From Engraulis encrasicolus (Eukaryota; Chordata; Actinopteri; Clupeiformes; Engraulidae): DNA of 64,000 nt. Where the stretch lies: positions 56,073,675 through 56,137,674 of the forward strand of contig NC_085860.1 in assembly GCF_034702125.1 (NCBI RefSeq), read 5' to 3'. Under the pieces are notes generated by a model. That model was not told the origin of the DNA. It ran no database searches and saw only the letters and a list, made by a program, of their open reading frames with translations. A program made the position numbers and the translations under genes. This document shows, piece after piece, positions 59,600 to 64,000 of the stretch (position 1 is the first letter of the stretch; each line of letters starts with the position of its first letter).

Positions 59600-59892
59600 G
59601 CACCCACTATTGATAGCTTTAAATCTAGACTCAAGACAAAACTGTTCTCAGATGTTTTCCCCTAGCTAAAAATCACATATCATTCTTATTTTTTTGTTAT
59701 TATTTTTATTTTTATGTTTATTTTATTTTATTTTTTATTTTATTATTATTTTTACCTTATGTTTTATCTTAATGTTTTAAATGTTTTTTTACTCTAATTT
59801 ATTTCCTTCTTTCTTCCCTGTTACATTGAGTTGCACCTGTGTATGAAATGCGCCATATAAATAAACTTGCCTTGCCTTGCCTTGCCTTGAAG
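59600..59892 (+). repeat. LINE-like 3' end with CTTGC tail
   Basis: TTTAAATCTAGACTCAAGAC, AAAACTGTTCTCAGATGTTT, a T/A-rich stretch, then ATGAAATGCGCCATATAAAT, AAACTTGCCTTGCCTTGCC. Such ends are typical of fish non-LTR elements. No coding part is retained. Confidence 0.6.
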
Positions 59893-60050
59893 TCTTGTTC
59901 CAGCCTCCCTCCCAGCCTCCTATCGCTAAATAACACATACAGTACTACGGATGCGGTACAGTATGGTAGCTGTGGCAGTGTGGCGTGTACTCACTGCTGC
60001 TGTTAGACTCATTGCAGGCAGGGGAATGAACTGCTGGCAGTGACGGTGTT

Positions 60051-60258
60051 ATCCACTTGGGGGCCCTAGGCTGCTATCCACTTGGGGGCCCTAGGCTGCT
60101 ATCCACTTGGGGGCCCTAGGCTGCTATCCACTTGGGGGCCCTAGGCTGCTATCCACTTGGGGGCCCTAGGCTGCTATCCACTTGGGGGCCCTAGGCAAAG
60201 CTATCCACTTGGGGGCCCTAGGCAAAGCTATCCAATTGGGGGCCCTAGGCAAAGCAGG
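60051..60258. repeat. 25-bp minisatellite (ATCCACTTGGGGGCCCTAGGCTGCT)
   Basis: Eight units, the first six with GGCTGCT and the last with GGCAAAGC junctions. The core GGGGGCCCTAGGCTGC is the reverse complement of the GCAGCCTAGGGCCCCCA core amplified at 48810-49110. Confidence 0.95.
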
Positions 60259-60565
60259 AAGAGCTGACGAGCTTGGTTGCAAAATGACCCTATATCGATT
60301 TTGGAACATTTTTGGGACATTGACCCTATAACCCTATTTTTGGGAAATTGACATGTTTGTTGAGCATTGCGTTGGGCATTGCATTGCAACATGTGTTTTA
60401 TACAGGATTAAAAGTAGGCCTATGTTCTAAAAATATTTGAATGGCAAGAATTCACACATAGATAAAATGAAATGCCAAATTTAAAAAGTGGTGTGTAAGT
60501 CATTTCACAATGAAACTCCCCATACAGTATAGACATGGGGCCTTCTTGAATTGTTTTTGCTGGCG

Positions 60566-60698
60566 TTTGAAAAAATAAAAAAGGTCGCACCATGCATAGG
60601 TTTCTTTATGAACACTGAGGAAGGCAGAACGCAGAAACGCGTCTGTGTAATAAAGAAACCTATGCATGGTGCGACCTTTTTTCATTTTTCAGTTTTAC
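60566..60698. repeat. Hairpin-family element 4 (CTGAGGA...GAAACGCGTC core)
   Basis: The left arm (AAAAAGGTCGCACCATGCAT then AGGTTTCTTTAT) pairs with the right arm (ATAAAGAAACC then ATGCATGGTGCGACCTTTTT). Between them are CTGAGGA (60615-60621), GAAAC (60634-60638) and GTC (60641-60643), with ACA/TGT pairing next to the core. Confidence 0.8.
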
Positions 60699-60803
60699 AA
60701 TATTTTGGTCAGCACCCTTAAAAGGAAGAGAAAAACTGTTGGGTGACGCCTGCTCCAACCCTTATGAACTTTTGCTGGCATTTACCATGGCAGGGCTGAC
60801 TGC

Positions 60804-60810
60804 GGGGGGG

Positions 60811-60841
<31 letters not shown>
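60804..60841. repeat. Poly-G run (7 G, C, 30 G)
   Basis: A homopolymer of 30 G after GGGGGGGC. It can form G-quadruplexes, but long G homopolymers are also a frequent assembly or sequencing artefact. Confidence 0.9.
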
Positions 60842-60923
60842 CGCTAGAGTCGACAGTTTTGGTGGGGGCCCTAGGCAATTGCTGAGTACAGCATGCCTAT
60901 TGGTAAAACCGACTCTGGTTGTT

Positions 60924-60924
<1 letters not shown>

Positions 60925-61015
<91 letters not shown>

Positions 61016-61023
61016 TGCGTGTA

Positions 61024-61096
<73 letters not shown>

Positions 61097-61140
61097 GTGT
61101 TTGTGCCTGTGCCTGTGCCTGTGCCTGCGAACGTGTGTGT

Positions 61141-61177
<37 letters not shown>

Positions 61178-61180
61178 TCT
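60925..61180. repeat. Compound TG / TATGTG / CCTGTG microsatellite
   Basis: TG run, then about fifteen TATGTG hexamers (61020-61100), four CCTGTG hexamers, then TG again. Confidence 0.96.
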
Positions 61181-61548
61181 GTGTATGTCTATGACACATT
61201 CATTTCCGTAGGTGGAGAAATATGTGCTTAGTGATTCGTATTATTTTACCCGTTAATACAGCGCAATCATCTCTTTTTTTTATGAAGGTGCCTTAGTTTA
61301 TCTAATCTTTGCCTGTGCTGCTCTCCTTAATGGAGTTACCCCTCGTAAAAATGTGGCCGGGGCTGTTTCAGCGCATCACCCCTGTATTCCAGCCAGGAGG
61401 TCAAAGCCATAAACAATTAGTTTATCTCTGCTTTCATGAAAAAAGGCATCCATAAGCACAGTAATATGCATGCTACGCGTACAATCAGGGAAGCCGACAG
61501 GGGGGTGGACCGGGGGGCAGAATTGGGTCCTCATTACGTTGTATACAG

Positions 61549-61994
61549 CAGTGGTTCTCAACCTCTTTTGAAGAACACCCCCCCCCCACCAGCCTCCCAA
61601 CGCCCCCTTAACATCGTCGTAAGACTGACAACGCCCCCCATTATTATTAAAACATTAAATAGATTAATGACCCCCAATGGCAACTAGCTGCAGACAGCTG
61701 TATCCTTCTCAACGCCCCCCTAGAGCTCCTCAACGCCACCTGGGGGGCTGTACCAGAGAGAGTAGAGAGAGAGAGAGGTTCCGTTGGTCCATTGTTTCCG
61801 GGTTCTATTATTGCAAGGGGGAGGGGGGGAATCCCCCTTTAGGCAGACCTAAGGACTGTTCTATTCAATGCTAGTATTATGACACGCCCCTTTAGGCAGA
61901 CCGGAACCTGTTCACGTTAGGTGTCCATAGAAACCTGTTATGTTGGCATATCTCTATACTTAAAGAATCTGTACCGCCCCGTTGAGAAACACTA
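61549..61994. mobile_element. hAT-type MITE (CAGTGGTTCTCAACC), with inner insertion
   Basis: Perfect 8-bp duplication GTATACAG (61541-61548, 61995-62002). The body is homologous to 46045-46603. 61755-61968 is an extra insert flanked by CTGTACC on both sides, absent from the other copy. Confidence 0.92.
61755..61968. mobile_element. Unclassified insertion within a hAT MITE
   Basis: 214 bp starting with AGAGAG repeats. CTGTACC occurs before and after it, while the homologous site at 46577-46590 reads GGCTGTACCGCCCCCG uninterrupted. It contains two copies of CCCCTTTAGGCAGACC. No known family assigned. Confidence 0.65.
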
Positions 61995-62033
61995 GTATAC
62001 AGTATTGGGTGGAGGCACCCTTTCAGATGACTT

Positions 62034-62392
62034 GGTAACACTTTATAATAATGGATGCAAAAAAGCATTATAAAGACTGAATAAATAATTAACTATTGAT
62101 GAACAAAACATTAACAAATGTTTGTAAATGACTAGGAAATGTTAACAAATGTTTGTAAATGACTAGGAAATGTTACGTTAACATCTTATAGTTATCAAAC
62201 ATTTAAAATTGCTTGTAAATGAATAAAATACCCTGTTATAAGGTATGTAAAATCTTATATTATTTGTAGATATTTTATAAAACATTAATAAATCTTAGTT
62301 AATGATAAAAAAACATGTGTTAATGTTTCTTTCACCATTAGTAAATCATTTACTAAGTCTTTACTAAGCAGACATTATTATAAAGTGTTACC
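62034..62392. mobile_element. hAT-type MITE (GGTAACACTTTATAATAATG)
   Basis: 359 bp with ends GGTAACACTTTATAATAATG/CATTATTATAAAGTGTTACC (one base offset) and a perfect 8-bp duplication GATGACTT (62026-62033, 62393-62400). AT-rich, non-coding. Confidence 0.93.
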
Positions 62393-62452
62393 GATGACTT
62401 TGCCTGGACACAGCTGTCAACAGCCTTGCGCACAGTATGGACAGCAGATAGT

Positions 62453-62676
62453 GGCAGCCGTGGTGTAATGGTTAGGTTAGGGCTTTGGACTGTAGATCAC
62501 AGGGTTGCAGGTTCAAGCCCCACCCTTACCAATCCCTTCCTCCCTCCTCCGGACCGTGGCTGAAGTGCCCTTGAGCAAGGCACCTAACCCCACACTGCTC
62601 CAGGGACTGTAACCAATACCCTGTAATATCTGTAAGTCACTTTGGATAAAAGTGTCAGCTAAGTGTAATGTAATAT
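62453..62676 (+). repeat. tRNA-derived SINE, best copy
   Basis: Starts with a tRNA-like head: GGCAGCCGTGGTGTAATGGT (A box) and GGTTGCAGGTTCAAGCCCCA (B box). Then come GAGCAAGGCACCTAACCCC, CCAGGGACTGTAACCAATAC and a TAATGTAATATA tail. It is a retroposon, not a functional tRNA gene. Confidence 0.9.
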
Positions 62677-63601
62677 AAACAGAGCGGGAGAGAGGGTGGT
62701 GCCGTGCCAGGCTATACATTAGCATGAAGGCTGTAATAACATGCCAACACGTCTAAGTCAAGTAAGGACAGGACTAATTGAAGCCGCTACGCCACTGAGG
62801 GCTTCAATTGCTTGTTATTGGATAAATTGTCCCATTTTTTTCACCCCACTTGTGAGAAATTGATGCATGAATGGCTCTCTGGCCCTGAAGGGAGAAAAAA
62901 ACGAAGAAGAATGATTCGGTTTTATAGGCTGTAGATGGATTGTTTTTGCACTCATTACTGCCAAAGGGGAGTGAGTGGGGGTGGGTGGGTGGATGGGTAT
63001 ATGGGTGGTGCTGAGTGGGTAGGTGGGGGGAGGAGGAGGAAACAGTACAGGCCGCTGGTGCGTTGCACTGGGTAGATGAAAAATTAAAAACGGCCAATGA
63101 AACTCTGACACATTTGCCTGCTCAGCAGGTTCGGCGCGTACGGTACAGTCAGTCGGGCAACGGTAATGTCATGGCCATAAAGTTATGTCATCATTTCATC
63201 TCCCGCCTGCGCCACGTTTGACCTCACGCTCCAGTTCTTGGGGAAGCAGGCTAATGGATATAAATGGCCTTTGTGTGCCCCTGAAATACTGGTGATCTAG
63301 CGAAAGCAAAGCACTATCTTGGCCTCACAGGGCATGAGAAGGTAGGAGTGTAAAATCGTCTGTTTCCACTTGTTCGATGGCCAACCTTTTACAAAGCAGT
63401 GTGCACAGCTTAAGAAGCTAGAGTGTAAAATCAGCCTGATCATCACCTCACTGAATTCTGAGAAATGGATTTGATGTAATCGCGTACGTAATCAAACTGT
63501 ATTTTATGTTTTATTCATTTTGCACGTTTTTTTTCCTGCCGAGACTCCTTTTTCTATGTTTGTGTATAGAAACACTCAGCCACAGCAGGCACTGTTTAAT
63601 G
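62677..63601. other. cib2 intron 2 stretch without gene
   Basis: Unique-looking DNA with GGGTGGGTGGATGGG repeats near 62977-63012. No cib2 exon or other coding signal seen. Confidence 0.45.
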
Positions 63602-63932
63602 CAGGGGTGTCAAACTCAAATTGGCTGAGGGCCAAAATCAAAATCTGGAACGAAGTTGCGGGCCGAACTCAACATTTATTTTTGAAAATGGACTAAAATT
63701 GTGCGTACATGCACTTCATACTCATAGTTAAATTTCACACACACTCTTTCCCACCATGTATGGTGGATCAAATGTGTCTGCACATCCTGTGACACACCAG
63801 ATTCCATGTTCAAGTCTTGTTACGCTATACATTAATGGTGCTTGTGGGCCAACTGTAATACAGATTTGAAATGATCTCGCGGGTCAAATAAAATGGCTCC
63901 GCCGGCCCCCGAGCCTGAGTTTGACATCCCTG
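63602..63932. mobile_element. hAT-like MITE (CAGGGGTGTCAAACTC...GAGTTTGACATCCCTG)
   Basis: 331 bp with long inverted ends CAGGGGTGTCAAACTC and GAGTTTGACATCCCTG, and body words GCGGGCCGAACTC and AAATGGCTCCGCCGGCC. The flanking 8-mers (GTTTAATG, GCAATCAT) do not match well. Confidence 0.8.
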
Positions 63933-64000
63933 GCAATCATCTGCAACCGAAGCCTGCGGGCCATGGCCCCATTGTCCCCACAGAGTGGTCCCCTGGAGAT

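Noticed and set aside
62453..62525. tRNA gene
   Set aside because: A and B boxes are present, but the cloverleaf is incomplete and the sequence continues into a SINE body and tail shared with other copies.
63981..64000. Possible cib2 exon 3 after CCCCACAG at the right edge
   Set aside because: The frame required by exon 2 would read Arg-Val-Val-Pro-Trp, unlike the expected Leu-His-like start of CIB2 exon 3.

Overview
This window is vertebrate nuclear DNA, almost certainly from a ray-finned (teleost) fish. The reasons are: GT-AG split genes whose proteins match vertebrate families; a tRNA-headed SINE with the fish-typical 'catttagcagacgc' core; very many hAT, TTAA-type and Tc1-like short inverted-repeat elements; and very long CA/TG microsatellites. 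I cannot name the species. Nothing prokaryotic is present, and no intact transposase, rRNA gene or free-standing tRNA gene was seen. Most long open frames are artefacts of simple repeats.

Three protein-coding genes can be read exon by exon. (1) idh3a, minus strand, 17296 down to 881: ten exons encoding 339 residues of the catalytic alpha subunit of mitochondrial NAD-dependent isocitrate dehydrogenase. The last short exon (about 27 residues in human) lies to the left of base 1. (2) lrrc61, minus strand, 24678 down to 19925: nine exons, complete, 260 residues, a small leucine-rich-repeat protein of poorly known function. (3) cib2, plus strand, starting at 25919: exon 1 (17 codons) and exon 2 (35 nt, at 44783) of the EF-hand protein CIB2. 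Its intron 1 is 18.8 kb, and intron 2 runs past the right edge (over 19 kb). All reading phases across the predicted junctions agree.

Layout: 1-880 is a long-TIR MITE plus the end of the last idh3a intron. 881-17400 is idh3a, with introns full of MITEs and SINE pieces. 17400-19924 is intergenic DNA and the probable lrrc61 3'UTR. 19925-24678 is lrrc61. 24679-25918 is the divergent lrrc61/cib2 promoter interval. 25970-44782 is cib2 intron 1, with a 5.1-kb TTAA-bounded element carrying a decayed P2X7-like cysteine exon, a 26-copy 33-bp minisatellite and other repeats. 44818-64000 is cib2 intron 2, dominated by microsatellites, a 2-kb polypyrimidine tract, a decayed Tc1-like element, and nested and tandemly amplified MITEs.

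The three genes do not form a pathway: mitochondrial TCA enzyme, LRR protein, and calcium-binding partner of integrins and hair-cell transduction proteins. Their order is informative. idh3a and cib2 are head-to-head neighbours in human, and here lrrc61 sits between them. The most unusual signals are splice sites remodelled by repeats (TG arrays touching acceptors, an exon-end duplication giving an in-frame second donor, a hAT terminus 7 bp from a donor), a hairpin family with a hammerhead-like core, and the 33-bp array, each unit of which carries a TGACGTGG motif.
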